DNA from: Pseudomonadota bacterium
GTDB taxonomy: Bacteria > Pseudomonadota > Alphaproteobacteria > Rhizobiales > Beijerinckiaceae
Length of the DNA: 64,000 bases
Assembly (NCBI GenBank): GCA_021781815.1
Contig: JAJXWB010000009.1
Coordinates: forward strand, 80,554-144,553
Reading direction: 5' to 3'
Below are positions 9,976 to 20,307 of the stretch, in pieces. Position numbers and translations under genes: made by a program. Within the stretch, counting starts at the first letter, position 1, and the number at the start of each line of letters is the position of its first letter. Below the pieces are notes generated by a model. It did no database searches. It saw nothing but the letters and a program-made list of their open reading frames with translations, and had not been told where the DNA came from.

Positions 9976-10647
9976 TCAAAAACGTGACGTTCCCAGACGC
10001 CACTTCGCCAGTTCGCGCGACGAAACGATGTGAATCCCATCATTGGGCGTCTGCTCGGCGGTATTGATAAGATCGCGGCTCACGCCCATGTCGGCGGAAT
10101 ATTTCGACAGCATGTTGCGCATGTCGCCATTGTCGAATCGGCGCCTCTCCATACTGCCGCCAGCCGGATCCGCCCCGGATTCGATCGCGACCATGCGATG
10201 AATGCCGACGACGCTTTCGGGCGGCACGATACGCTTGCGTCCGCCCATGAGCGCATAGACGCAAGCAGAGAAGCAGCGTCCGCGCGCAATGTAGCCGCGC
10301 CCATCGGAATCGACGCCTGCGCGCGCAACGATCGTCAGCGCCCCGACTTTCCGAAACACCCGGCCGAGCGCCATCGACGCGACGACCTTGCCGCCTGGCG
10401 AATTCAGCAGGACGACGCTGTGAAGATTCCTGGCCTGTGCGTTTGCGCGCACGAAATCGAGGAATTCGTCCGGAGTCGCGTCGGTGATTTCGCCGTCGGC
10501 GACGATGGCCATGGCGCAGCGGTCGTGGCAGGCCGCGCCGCCGATCGACACGACGCGAAACGACATGTCCGCACGCGCGACCGCGGTCATTCCGAGGATT
10601 GTGACCGCGCCTGCGATCAATGCCGCCGACAGGTTCCTGACACGCAT
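9976..10647 (-). CDS. exported ClpP/crotonase-fold protein (COG3904-like)
   Basis: A 223-aa protein with a Sec signal peptide (cleavage likely after ARA, residue 26). The mature part resembles the ClpP-like periplasmic proteins of alphaproteobacteria. The oxyanion-type loop NSPGG is at residues 82-86, a Ser in CFSACVYALMGG is at 127, and a His in VGIH is at 150, the order expected for a ClpP-like Ser-His pair. Substrate and role are unknown; it may be a periplasmic serine peptidase or a degenerate relative. It stands alone, transcribed towards tRNA-Asp. Confidence 0.75.
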   Translation of the reverse strand: MRVRNLSAALIAGAVTILGMTAVARADMSFRVVSIGGAACHDRCAMAIVADGEITDATPDEFLDFVRANAQARNLHSVVLLNSPGGKVVASMALGRVFRKVGALTIVARAGVDSDGRGYIARGRCFSACVYALMGGRKRIVPPESVVGIHRMVAIESGADPAGGSMERRRFDNGDMRNMLSKYSADMGVSRDLINTAEQTPNDGIHIVSSRELAKWRLGTSRF

Positions 10648-10805
10648 GTAACGACCCTTCCTGGCGCACGGCCACGGTTATGCAATCCTATCAACAGGTC
10701 CTTTGCATACAAGCCAATCCCGCGCACGCGGCGCTGGTAGCTTGCACGGCGGATTTTTTTATTCGAAGCTCGTTGACGCCACGTCGAGGCCAAAAGGAGG
10801 CGGCG

Positions 10806-11235
10806 ATGCCGGAGGGGGGACGATCGTCATCAATCCGTCGACCGTCAGAGGCTGGCGCGCATTCTGCGAAAGGCCTTCGAATTCCGTACGCAAAACGACG
10901 TGCGGGGAATGCTCCAGCACGCCGCGCCCGACATCGTCTATCGCGGCGACGGGTGGAAGAATTATCGCTCCATGACGCCCGTGCGCGGCAAGAACGCCTG
11001 CGCCCAGATGCTCTGGGCGATTCTCATCGAATATGAAAATCTCGGGACCGTGGTTCACGAGACCGTCTTCGAGGCGGATCGCGTGGCGTTCCGCCGCACG
11101 GCGACGCTGCGCAAGCGCGGAACCGGCAAGGCGGCGGACGTGGACATATGCTGTTTTGTCAGGTTCCAGGGCGACAGCATCGCTGAGATTTCGGAATATT
11201 TCGACACCCGGCGGATGCTGGAGCTGGACACTTAG
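10806..11235 (+). CDS. NTF2-like (SnoaL-type) protein, apparently frameshifted near its start
   Basis: A small alpha+beta-barrel protein of the NTF2/SnoaL superfamily, unknown ligand. The recognisable body is read from 10819 to 11232: an N-terminal helix (RLARILRKAFEFRTQNDVRG), then MLQHAAPDIVYRGDGW and a C-terminal sheet ending in EISEYFDTRRMLELDT. No good start exists in that frame before a GTG at 10900, which would cut off the first helix. A strong AGGAGG at 10795-10800 sits 5 bases before an ATG at 10806 in another frame; skipping one G of the G6 run at 10814-10819 joins the two and gives a normal 142-aa protein. Either a real frameshift or a homopolymer error explains this. Confidence 0.6.
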
Positions 11236-11317
11236 GCGCGCGTTCCCCGCAGCGGTCTCGCCCGCAAGAGAGCCGTACACGAACTTTCCGCTGGCGACGG
11301 ACAAGACCTGGCCTGAG

Positions 11318-11393
11318 TGGTGGGCGGTGACGGTCTCGAACCGCCGACCCTCTCGGTGTAAACGAGATGCTCTACCAACTGAGCTAACCGCCC
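11318..11393 (-). tRNA. tRNA-Val (anticodon TAC)
   Basis: A complete 76-base cloverleaf with the 3' CCA encoded. The acceptor stem is GGGCGGT/ACCGCCC, the anticodon stem TCTCG/CGAGA encloses TTTACAC with anticodon TAC, and the T arm is GGCGG-TTCGAGA-CCGTC. The discriminator base is A. It lies downstream of hupB but behind that gene's terminator. Confidence 0.97.
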
Positions 11394-11447
11394 GCGCACC
11401 TTCTTTACGCAACTGCCCTACCGTCGCGCAAGCGACTCGCGGCGGAC

Positions 11448-11474
11448 AAAGAAAAAGGGCGCCGAAGCGCCCTT
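11448..11474 (-). terminator. intrinsic terminator of hupB
   Basis: On the minus strand, AAGGGCGC-TTC-GGCGCCCTT forms a strong hairpin followed by TTTTCTTT, about 50 bases past the hupB stop. It separates hupB from tRNA-Val. Confidence 0.85.
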
Positions 11475-11521
11475 GATCCGGAGAATGCTCATGCGCTCCC
11501 GAAATTGGCCGAAACGCGGGA

Positions 11522-11803
11522 TCACTTGCCCTTGTTGACGGCGGCCTTCAGCGCCGCGCCAGCCTTGAAGCGAACGCTCTTCGACGCCGGGATCTTGATC
11601 TCCGCTCCGGTGGCGGGATTGCGGCCCTTGCCGGCGGCGCGCTTCTTTACCGAGAACGTGCCGAAACCGACCAGGCGCACTTCGTCGCCCTTCTTCACTG
11701 CTTTGGTGATCCCGTCGAGCACCGCGTCGATCGCATCCGCGGCCTTGGCCTTCGAGAGTTCCAGTTCGCCTGCGACGTGCTCGACGAGTTCCATCTTGTT
11801 CAT
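11522..11803 (-). CDS. hupB: DNA-binding protein HU
   Basis: A 93-aa histone-like protein that binds and bends DNA as a dimer. The family signature GFGTFSVKKRAAGKGRNPAT lies at about residues 47-66, with the DNA-contacting RNP motif; the C-terminus is lysine-rich. It directly follows lon on the same strand, but lon has its own terminator, so hupB probably uses a promoter in the gap 11804-12002. The lon-hupB-nuo neighbourhood is typical of Hyphomicrobiales. Confidence 0.96.
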   Translation of the reverse strand: MNKMELVEHVAGELELSKAKAADAIDAVLDGITKAVKKGDEVRLVGFGTFSVKKRAAGKGRNPATGAEIKIPASKSVRFKAGAALKAAVNKGK

Positions 11804-12002
11804 GGCTTGCTCCTTGATGACGCGGGAACGCCCCCGCGCATGTCTCTTGCTTCGCCCCGCCGCCGCAAAATGTCGCCTGCCGGATCGAATCGCCGTGTTG
11901 GGGCTGAAGACTGTTGTCCCCGAATCGCCCTAAATGCAAGGGATCTCGAACATGCCACCGTCCACAACCCATGCGAATCAGGCGATTTGACGCACTGCAA
12001 AC

Positions 12003-12034
12003 AAAAAAAGGCCGCAACCCATGGGGTTGCGGCC
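12003..12034 (-). terminator. intrinsic terminator of lon
   Basis: On the minus strand, GGCCGCAACCC-CAT-GGGTTGCGGCC is a perfect 11-base-pair stem followed by seven T residues, about 25 bases after the lon stop. The opposite side also carries a T-rich stretch, so it may work in both directions. Confidence 0.9.
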
Positions 12035-12058
12035 TGCATTTTTGCTTTTTTTGCGCAA

Positions 12059-14488
12059 TCAGTGCGCGATCACTCCGGAGGAATCGTCGTCCGAGCGCGC
12101 ATCGCCGACGACAGACGTCGCCGCCTCCTCCCAAACGATCGGAACCGGCTGACGCACGAGCGCGTGCTTCAGAACCTCGTCCATCCGTGACACCGGAACG
12201 ATCTCGAGCGCGTTTCTCACGGACGCCGGGAGTTCCACCAGATCCTTGGCGTTGTCTTCCGGAATCAGCACTTTCTTGAGGCCGCCGCGCAAGGCCGCCA
12301 GCAGCTTCTCCTTGAGGCCTCCGATCGGCAGCACCCGACCGCGCAGGGTGATCTCGCCGGTCATGGCGATGTCCCGCCGCACCGGAATCCCCGTCATGAT
12401 GGAGACGATCGCCGTGACCATGGCGACGCCAGCCGAGGGGCCGTCTTTCGGCGTCGCGCCTTCCGGCACGTGCACATGGATGTCGCGCTTCTCGAACAAG
12501 GGCGGCTCGATGCCGAAATCGACGGCGCGCGAGCGGACATAGGAGGCCGCCGCCGAAATCGATTCCTTCATCACGTCCTTCAGATTGCCTGTCACGGTCA
12601 TGCGGCCCTTGCCAGGCATCATGACGCCCTCGATCGTCAGCAACTCGCCGCCGACCTCGGTCCAGGCGAGACCCGTGACGACGCCGATCTGATCCTCGAG
12701 TTCCGCCTGGCCATAACGAAAGCGCTGCGGTCCAAGATAATCGGCGATGTTGTCCGCCGTGACGACGACACGCTTCTTGCCTTTCTTGGTCAGCAATATC
12801 TCCTTCACCGCCTTGCGGGCGAGGTTGGAGATCTCGCGTTCGAGATTGCGCACGCCGGCTTCGCGCGTGTAGCGCCGAACCAGTTCGCGCAGGGCGGATT
12901 CGTCCAGCGTCCATTCCTTGGGTTCGAGGCCGTGCTTCTTGACGGCGTTCGGGATGAGATGCTTGTGCGCGATCTCGACCTTCTCGTCTTCCGTGTAGCC
13001 GGCGATACGGATGATCTCCATGCGGTCCATGAGCGGCGCAGGGATGTTCAGCGTGTTCGCCGTCGTCACGAACATCACGTTCGACAGGTCGTAGTCGACC
13101 TCGAGATAATGGTCGTTGAACGACGCATTCTGCTCGGGGTCGAGCACTTCCAGCAGCGCGGAGGATGGGTCGCCGCGGAAGTCCATGCCCATCTTGTCGA
13201 TCTCGTCGAGCAGAAAGAGCGGATTGGCGGTCTTGGCCTTGCGCATGGACTGGATGATCTTGCCGGGCATCGAGCCGATGTAGGTGCGCCGGTGACCGCG
13301 GATTTCGGCCTCGTCGCGCACGCCGCCAAGCGACATGCGCACGAATTCGCGTCCGGTGGCCCTCGCGATCGACTTGCCGAGCGAGGTCTTGCCGACGCCG
13401 GGCGGGCCGACGAGGCACAGGATTGGGCCGGTCAGCTTGTTGGCGCGGCTCTGCACGGCGAGATATTCGACGATCCGCTCCTTCACCTTGTCGAGACCGT
13501 AATGGTCGTTGTCGAGCGTCTCCTGCGCCGCGACCAGGTCGCGCTTGACCTTGGACTTCTTGCCCCACGGAATGGAGAGGAGCCAGTCGAGATAATTGCG
13601 CACGACCGTCGCCTCGGCGGACATGGGCGACATCTGGCGAAGCTTCTTCAGCTCGGCCTGCGCCTTGTCGCGCGCTTCCTTCGACAGTTTGGTGGCCTTG
13701 ATGCGCTCTTCCAGTTCGGCAAGGTCGTCCTTGCCGTCCTCGTCGCCGAGTTCCTTCTGGATCGCCTTCATCTGCTCGTTGAGATAATACTCGCGCTGCG
13801 TCTTCTCCATCTGGCGCTTGACACGCGTGCGGATGCGCTTCTCGACCTGCAGGACCGAGATTTCGCTTTCCATGAGCTGCAGGCACTTCTCCAGTCGCCT
13901 GGAGACCGAAGCCATTTCGAGCACGTCCTGCTTGTCGGAAATCTTGACGGCGAGGTGGGATGCAACCGTATCGGCGAGCTTGGAATAATCGTCGATCTGA
14001 GTGACCGCGGCGACGACCTCCGGCGAAACCTTCTTGTTCAGCTTCACGTAATTTTCGAATTCGGACACGACAGAGCGCGCGAGCGCCTCGACCTCGACCC
14101 GATCCTCGGCCGCATCTGCGACCGCTTCCGCGTCGGCTTCGTAGAATTCGTCCATGCGCGTATATTTGCGCACTTCAGCGCGCGAAACGCCTTCCACCAG
14201 CACTTTCACGGTGTTGTCGGGCAACTTCAACAGTTGCAGCACGGTCGCCAGTGTGCCGGTCTGGAAAATATTCTCCGCCGCCGGGTCATCCTCGGACGCG
14301 TTCTTCTGCGTCGCAAGCAGGATGTAACGGTCGGTGCGCATCACCTCTTCGAGAGCCTTGATCGATTTTTCGCGTCCGACGAACAGCGGCACGATCATGT
14401 GCGGGAATACGACGATGTCACGCAAGGGCAGCACGGGATAGCTCTCGATCGAGCCGGGCCTGGGGAGTGCGCGCTTCTGGTCAGTCAT
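12059..14488 (-). CDS. lon: ATP-dependent protease Lon
   Basis: An 809-aa cytoplasmic AAA+ serine protease that degrades misfolded and regulatory proteins. The order is the N-terminal substrate-binding domain, a long coiled-coil (about residues 190-290), the AAA+ module with Walker [14 protein letters not shown], and the C-terminal protease domain with the catalytic Ser in [10 protein letters not shown]. The C-terminus carries about 25 residues beyond the E. coli length, a usual alphaproteobacterial tail. Start [13 protein letters not shown] matches the family. It ends in a strong terminator. Confidence 0.98.
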   Translation of the reverse strand: MTDQKRALPRPGSIESYPVLPLRDIVVFPHMIVPLFVGREKSIKALEEVMRTDRYILLATQKNASEDDPAAENIFQTGTLATVLQLLKLPDNTVKVLVEGVSRAEVRKYTRMDEFYEADAEAVADAAEDRVEVEALARSVVSEFENYVKLNKKVSPEVVAAVTQIDDYSKLADTVASHLAVKISDKQDVLEMASVSRRLEKCLQLMESEISVLQVEKRIRTRVKRQMEKTQREYYLNEQMKAIQKELGDEDGKDDLAELEERIKATKLSKEARDKAQAELKKLRQMSPMSAEATVVRNYLDWLLSIPWGKKSKVKRDLVAAQETLDNDHYGLDKVKERIVEYLAVQSRANKLTGPILCLVGPPGVGKTSLGKSIARATGREFVRMSLGGVRDEAEIRGHRRTYIGSMPGKIIQSMRKAKTANPLFLLDEIDKMGMDFRGDPSSALLEVLDPEQNASFNDHYLEVDYDLSNVMFVTTANTLNIPAPLMDRMEIIRIAGYTEDEKVEIAHKHLIPNAVKKHGLEPKEWTLDESALRELVRRYTREAGVRNLEREISNLARKAVKEILLTKKGKKRVVVTADNIADYLGPQRFRYGQAELEDQIGVVTGLAWTEVGGELLTIEGVMMPGKGRMTVTGNLKDVMKESISAAASYVRSRAVDFGIEPPLFEKRDIHVHVPEGATPKDGPSAGVAMVTAIVSIMTGIPVRRDIAMTGEITLRGRVLPIGGLKEKLLAALRGGLKKVLIPEDNAKDLVELPASVRNALEIVPVSRMDEVLKHALVRQPVPIVWEEAATSVVGDARSDDDSSGVIAH

Positions 14489-14761
14489 TTCTCGTCCTGT
14501 CCTTGTTTGTCTCCCGGCCGCCCGGAAGGCGCGGCGCGAAAGCTGAACGCCCTGGACCTCCCCAGCATGATTCGCGCCAGTTCCAATCCTACGTTCCCGC
14601 GGCGAAGCCCGAAAGCGCTCCCCGCAACGCTGTGGAAATGGGCGCCTCCGCCCGTCTTTTCAACTCTTGCGCCAATGCAACGCAGAAAGTCCGTAACGCT
14701 ATCTTAGCGGCGATACGCAAGGCTGCGCCAAACGCCACATTTCACATCCCGCGAGCAGCGC

Positions 14762-16267
14762 ATGATTCCGGCCAGTCTGACCCTCGTCGTGATGCTGACG
14801 CTCGCGCCCGGTCTCATCTTCGCGGCTGGCTTTCTCCAGCCCCTGCCGGGCATGGCGACCGCCATCCTGGCCGCCCTGTCCGTCGTTTCAACGGCCCGCC
14901 GGACCGATTGGCGCGGCAGGCCGGATTGGCTCCTGCTGGCAGCCGCGACCGCGACCGCGGTCACGCTCACGCTCCTTTCGGGAATAGGTCATATTTTCTG
15001 GCAGACCGACGACTGGACCGTGCGCGACGCAATCCTGTCGGATCTTGTGCGCAATCCGTGGCCCGTGTCCTATACGCTGGCCGACGGCGTGGGGCTGTTG
15101 CGCGCGCCGCTCGGCATGTACCTCGTTCCGGCGTTGGTCGGCAAAGCCATGGGCCTCGGCGGCGCCGAGGCTGCCTTGTTCACGCAGAACGCGGCTCTGC
15201 TTGCCCTCTTCCTGTATATTTTCGCGACGACGATGCCGACGGGCCGGTCCCGCTGGATCGCCATGGGGCTGTTCGTCGGCTTCTGCGGCATCGACTGCAT
15301 TCCCTGGGCGTTGCGTTGGATCGAAGGCGACCTGCCGAAGCTCTGGCTTCCGCATATCGACGTCTGGTCCGGCTATTTTCAGTATTCGTCCCATGTCACC
15401 CTGCTTTTCTGGACGCCGCACCATGCGTTGGCGGGCTGGGCCGCGATCGCCGCCTACCAGAACTGGCGCGCGGGACGCCTGCCCGCCCTGCTGACGGCGC
15501 CGCTTTGGGCCGCGAGTTTCTTCTGGTCGCCCCTGGCTGCGGCCGGCGCCGTCCCCTTCCTGGCCTTCGCCCTCGCGTGCGACCTGCGGGATGGAAAGGT
15601 CAGGGCCGCCGACTTCGCTTCGGCGGCGGCGGCGGGGCTGGCCGCCCTGCCGGCCGCCGTGTTCCTGACCCGCGATTCCAGCGCGATCGAAAAAGGTTTC
15701 ATGGATTTTACCGATCCGAACGTGCAGGCCGCCTATGTCTCCCTGCTCGGATTCAAGGCGGCGCCCTGGCTTCTGGTCGCCTGGCTGGGGCGCGATCCGG
15801 CTGACCGGCGCAGCTTGAGCGAGTTTTCGGTTCTGACGGCGGTTCTGCTCGCGATCCCGTTCTACAAGATTGGCTTCGCCAACGATTTCGCCATGCGCGC
15901 CTCGATTCCGGCGCTGGCCCTGCTCTGTCTGCGTTCGGTTCCCGCCCTGACGACGATCGGCGCGCAGCCCGCGGCGCGGCGGGCGATGCTGGCGACGCTG
16001 GTCGCGCTCGGCGCTGTCACGCCCGCCGTCGAGACGGCGCGCAACTCCATGCAGCAGGCAAGCCCACGCAGCGCATGCAATGTACTGGAATCCTTGAAGG
16101 ACGGTCCATACGCCGGCTCGCCCCTCGACTATTACATAGCCTCCGCCGCCAGCTTCGACACGCATCCAGCCCTGTTTCGCGGGCCATCCGCGGCGCCCCT
16201 GAGCTTGCAGATCCGCAGGTGTTGGCCCGGCCGGCGTTTCGTGTACGGGCCGCCTTCTGCACTGTAG
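14762..16267 (+). CDS. polytopic membrane protein of unknown function
   Basis: A 501-aa protein with roughly ten to twelve hydrophobic segments and short loops; the largest soluble part is the C-terminal 70 residues, which contain two Cys (in RSACNVLE and IRRCWPGRR). A QTDDWTVRD loop after the second hydrophobic block and an HHALAGW segment in the middle recall membrane glycosyltransferases of the GT-C fold, but I see no decisive motif. It is transcribed divergently from lon and convergently to clpX, splitting a gene pair that is normally adjacent. Confidence 0.7.
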   Translation: MIPASLTLVVMLTLAPGLIFAAGFLQPLPGMATAILAALSVVSTARRTDWRGRPDWLLLAAATATAVTLTLLSGIGHIFWQTDDWTVRDAILSDLVRNPWPVSYTLADGVGLLRAPLGMYLVPALVGKAMGLGGAEAALFTQNAALLALFLYIFATTMPTGRSRWIAMGLFVGFCGIDCIPWALRWIEGDLPKLWLPHIDVWSGYFQYSSHVTLLFWTPHHALAGWAAIAAYQNWRAGRLPALLTAPLWAASFFWSPLAAAGAVPFLAFALACDLRDGKVRAADFASAAAAGLAALPAAVFLTRDSSAIEKGFMDFTDPNVQAAYVSLLGFKAAPWLLVAWLGRDPADRRSLSEFSVLTAVLLAIPFYKIGFANDFAMRASIPALALLCLRSVPALTTIGAQPAARRAMLATLVALGAVTPAVETARNSMQQASPRSACNVLESLKDGPYAGSPLDYYIASAASFDTHPALFRGPSAAPLSLQIRRCWPGRRFVYGPPSAL

Positions 16268-16272
16268 CCGCA

Positions 16273-16300
16273 AACGAAAAGGGCCGCCCGAAGGCGGCCC
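16273..16300 (-). terminator. intrinsic terminator of clpX
   Basis: On the minus strand, GGGCCGCC-TTCG-GGCGGCCC is a stem capped by a stable TTCG tetraloop and followed by TTTTCGTTT, about 20 bases past the clpX stop. It may also serve the convergent membrane-protein gene, whose stop is a few bases away. Confidence 0.88.
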
Positions 16301-16321
16301 CGATGCGCATGCGCGCGTTCG

Positions 16322-17590
<1,269 letters not shown>

Positions 17591-17794
17591 CGATTTCTCC
17601 TCGCACCGATCCGCGCGGGCGAATCGGTCGCAGTCTGATCCTTACAGTCGACGGCCTAACAAATCGTAGAGACCCTCGATCGACCTCGCCGGGCCGCGCC
17701 GTATGACCCGGCCCTCGCCTCCCCGTCCAGCGCGCGCCGCCTGTAGCCAATGCAAACATGGCCCAACCGACGGATCAAGCGCAGCGCGGGTTTT

Positions 17795-17820
17795 TGACGC
17801 CAAACCCCTGTCAGGCGTCA
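17795..17820. repeat. inverted repeat between clpP and clpX
   Basis: TGACGCC and GGCGTCA flank a 12-base spacer in the 264-base gap between clpP and clpX. There is no T-run on the minus strand after it, so it is not a standard terminator of clpP. It could attenuate read-through from clpP into clpX or bind a regulator near a clpX promoter. Confidence 0.4.
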
Positions 17821-17854
17821 CAAATCCGCAACATCTCCGGACGGGCGGGCGGCG

Positions 17855-18499
17855 TCAGCCAGCCGCCGCCGGCGTCGCCGCCGCGTCCTCGGGCCGCTTC
17901 ACGTAAACCTGATCGATCAGTCCGAATTCCCGGGCCTCATCGGCGGACATGAAATGATCGCGGTCGAGGGTCCGCTCGATCGTGTCGTAGTCGCGGCCCG
18001 TGTGTTTCACGTAGATGTCGTTCAGCCGCTTCTTGATCTTCATTATGTCCTCAGCATGGCGGAGGATGTCGGAGGCCTGGCCCTGGAAGCCGCCGGAGGG
18101 CTGGTGAACCATGATGCGGGCATTCGGGAGCGCGAAGCGCAGGCCCGGATCGCCCGCCGCCAGCAGCAGCGAGCCCATGGACGCCGCCTGACCGACGCAC
18201 AGCGTCGAGACCTTCGGCCTGATGAACTGCATCGTGTCGTAGATCGCCAGCCCGGCCGTCACGACACCGCCCGGAGAATTGATGTACATCGACACTTCCT
18301 TCTTCGGGTTTTCGGCCTCGAGGAAGAGAAGCTGGGCGATGATGACGGAGGCCATGTGGTCTTCGACCGGGCCGGTCAGGAAGATGATGCGCTCGCGCAG
18401 GAGACGAGAATAGATATCGAACCCGCGTTCGCCGCGGCTCGTATTCTCGATGACTTGCGGGATAAGATACTGATTATAAACATCAATTGGATCGCGCAT
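17855..18499 (-). CDS. clpP: ATP-dependent Clp protease proteolytic subunit ClpP
   Basis: A 214-aa serine protease subunit that forms the tetradecameric barrel used by ClpX and ClpA. The catalytic triad is Ser107 (QAASMGS), His132 (MVHQPSGG) and Asp181 (in LDRDHFM). I start at the ATG at 18497-18499 ([10 protein letters not shown]), which gives the usual length; the open frame upstream to 18565 reads unrelated residues. It follows tig by about 140 bases. Confidence 0.97.
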   Translation of the reverse strand: MRDPIDVYNQYLIPQVIENTSRGERGFDIYSRLLRERIIFLTGPVEDHMASVIIAQLLFLEAENPKKEVSMYINSPGGVVTAGLAIYDTMQFIRPKVSTLCVGQAASMGSLLLAAGDPGLRFALPNARIMVHQPSGGFQGQASDILRHAEDIMKIKKRLNDIYVKHTGRDYDTIERTLDRDHFMSADEAREFGLIDQVYVKRPEDAAATPAAAG

Positions 18500-18642
18500 C
18501 GCGTGCCTCTGAGTGGTATAGCCAATTCGCCGGGCGATACACGCGACCGGGCTCTGAATGTTCAAGATAGGCGCCCGCGGCGTCGACGAAAAGAGGCGAC
18601 CCGCGGCCTGCGCAGCGCCGCTTCCCGGGAGGCCGGCGTCCG

Positions 18643-20010
18643 TCAGGCCGCCATCGCGTCGCTGTCCTCGTTCATCTTCATGAGTTCGTCCCTGGTCACA
18701 TGCCTTTCCGTGACCTTGGCCTGCGAAAGAATATGGTCGATGACCTTCTCTTCAAACAGCGGCGCGCGGATTTCGCCAAGCGCTTCAGGGTTCTTGCGAT
18801 AATAGTCCCACAGCGCCTGCTCCTGGCCGGGGAAGGCGCGAATGCGCTCGACCAGGGCGCGCGACATCTCGTCCTCCTCGACCTTGACGCCTGCCTTCTC
18901 GCCGACTTCCGCCAGCACGAGGCCAAGACGCACGCGCCGCTCGGCGATCTTGCGATACTCCTCGCGCGCCTTTTCCTCAGTCGTCCCCTCGCTTTCGAAG
19001 GACTTTCCGGCGGCCGTCTGCTCGCTCGTGACCGAACGCCAGATGCCGTCGAATTCCTGCTCGACCAGCCCCTGCGGCAGTTCGAAAGAATAGCGGCCAT
19101 CCAGCGCATCGAGCAGCGCGCGCTTGGTATGGATGCGAGCGCCACGCGCCATGTCCGCCTCGATGCTGGAGCGCACGGCGGCGCGGTAGGCGTCTAGCGT
19201 CTCGAAGCCGAACTTCTTGGCGAATTCATCGTCGATCGCGAGTTCGCCGGGAGCGGCGACATTCTTGACCGTCACGTCGAAGGCCGCGGCCTTGCCGGCG
19301 AGGCGGGGGGCGGCGTAATTCTCTGGAAAGGTGACGGAAACCGTCCTGCTTTCACCCTTGGCCATCCCCTCGATCTGCTCCTCGAAGCCGGGGATGAAGC
19401 TCTTCGAACCGATCACGAGGTCGATGCCTTCCCCCGAACCGCCTTCAAACGCTTCGCCGTCGATCTTGCCGACGAAATCGATGGTCGCCTTGTCGCCCTT
19501 GGCGACGACCGGCGCGTCGCCTTCCTTGTCGTCGTAGGCGCGCTGCTGGTCGGCCATGCGCTGGATCGCCTCATCCACGTCGCTCTCGGGAACGTCCACG
19601 ACGATCTTTTCAACCGCTACGTCCGTGAACTCGCCGACATCGAACGCCGGAAGCGTTTCGACGGCGACGGTGAAGGCAAGGTCGCCCCTGGCCTCGAGCA
19701 CCTGCTCCATCTCGGCCTGACCGCCGACGATATCCAGCTTCGGTTCGCCCGCGAGGCGCAGCTTGTTGTCCTCCACGATCTTGCGGTTGGCCTCGTTGAC
19801 AGCCTCCTGCACCACCTCGCCCATGATGGACTTGCCATAAAGGCGGCGAATGTGGGCGGTCGGCACCTTGCCCGGCCGGAATCCGTTGATGCGGACCTTG
19901 GCCTTCATGTCCGCGAGCTGCGATTCGAGCTTGGCGGCAAGATCGGCCGCGGGCACCACCACTTTAAAATCGCGCTTCAGGCCCTGAGCGCTCGTTTCCG
20001 TCACCTGCAT
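18643..20010 (-). CDS. tig: trigger factor (ribosome-associated chaperone, prolyl isomerase)
   Basis: A 455-aa three-domain chaperone that docks near the ribosome exit tunnel. The N-terminal ribosome-binding signature is seen as GFRPGKVP around residues 44-51; the FKBP-type isomerase domain ([14 protein letters not shown]) lies in the middle; the helical C-terminal arms follow. Two in-frame ATGs, at 20014-20016 and 20008-20010, lie 4 and 10 bases from an AGAAGG; I take the second because it gives better spacing and the family N-terminus MQVTET. The tig-clpP-clpX order is conserved. Confidence 0.95.
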   Translation of the reverse strand: MQVTETSAQGLKRDFKVVVPAADLAAKLESQLADMKAKVRINGFRPGKVPTAHIRRLYGKSIMGEVVQEAVNEANRKIVEDNKLRLAGEPKLDIVGGQAEMEQVLEARGDLAFTVAVETLPAFDVGEFTDVAVEKIVVDVPESDVDEAIQRMADQQRAYDDKEGDAPVVAKGDKATIDFVGKIDGEAFEGGSGEGIDLVIGSKSFIPGFEEQIEGMAKGESRTVSVTFPENYAAPRLAGKAAAFDVTVKNVAAPGELAIDDEFAKKFGFETLDAYRAAVRSSIEADMARGARIHTKRALLDALDGRYSFELPQGLVEQEFDGIWRSVTSEQTAAGKSFESEGTTEEKAREEYRKIAERRVRLGLVLAEVGEKAGVKVEEDEMSRALVERIRAFPGQEQALWDYYRKNPEALGEIRAPLFEEKVIDHILSQAKVTERHVTRDELMKMNEDSDAMAA

Positions 20011-20067
20011 AGCCATCAAACCTTCTCGAATCTCGCCTATTCGGCCATCCTGGCGGCGATTACACGG

Positions 20068-20149
20068 TGCGGGCGGAGGGACTCGAACCCCCATGCCTCA
20101 CGGCGGTGGAACCTAAATCCACTGCGTCTACCAGTTCCGCCACGCCCGC
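20068..20149 (-). tRNA. tRNA-Leu (anticodon TAG)
   Basis: A class II tRNA of 82 bases with a long variable arm. The acceptor stem is GCGGGCG/CGCCCGC, the anticodon stem GTGGA/TCCAC encloses TTTAGGT with anticodon TAG, and the T arm has GGGGG-TTCGAGT-CCCTC. The discriminator is A. The next three bases are CCG, so the 3' CCA is not encoded here, unlike the Asp and Val tRNAs in this window. Confidence 0.95.
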
Positions 20150-20307
20150 AGCCGCGCCCAAGCGGCGCGCGAGCGACCGGCCGCCCCGCCGCTTCAGGCG
20201 CCGCTCTATAGCAATGGCGCCGGACCGATGCAGCAAAAAAATGCCAACCCGATCGCGCTCGCCTATATCTGGGCGACGAATCCCCCTCACCGCCGCGAGA
20301 GCAAACT

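Noticed and set aside
10703..10975. Other frames across the start of the NTF2-like gene as separate genes
   Set aside because: They end soon after, lack similarity to any family and overlap the conserved body.
11418..13886. An 822-codon frame covering lon, hupB and their gap
   Set aside because: It crosses two strong terminators and reads lon out of frame as arginine-rich sequence.
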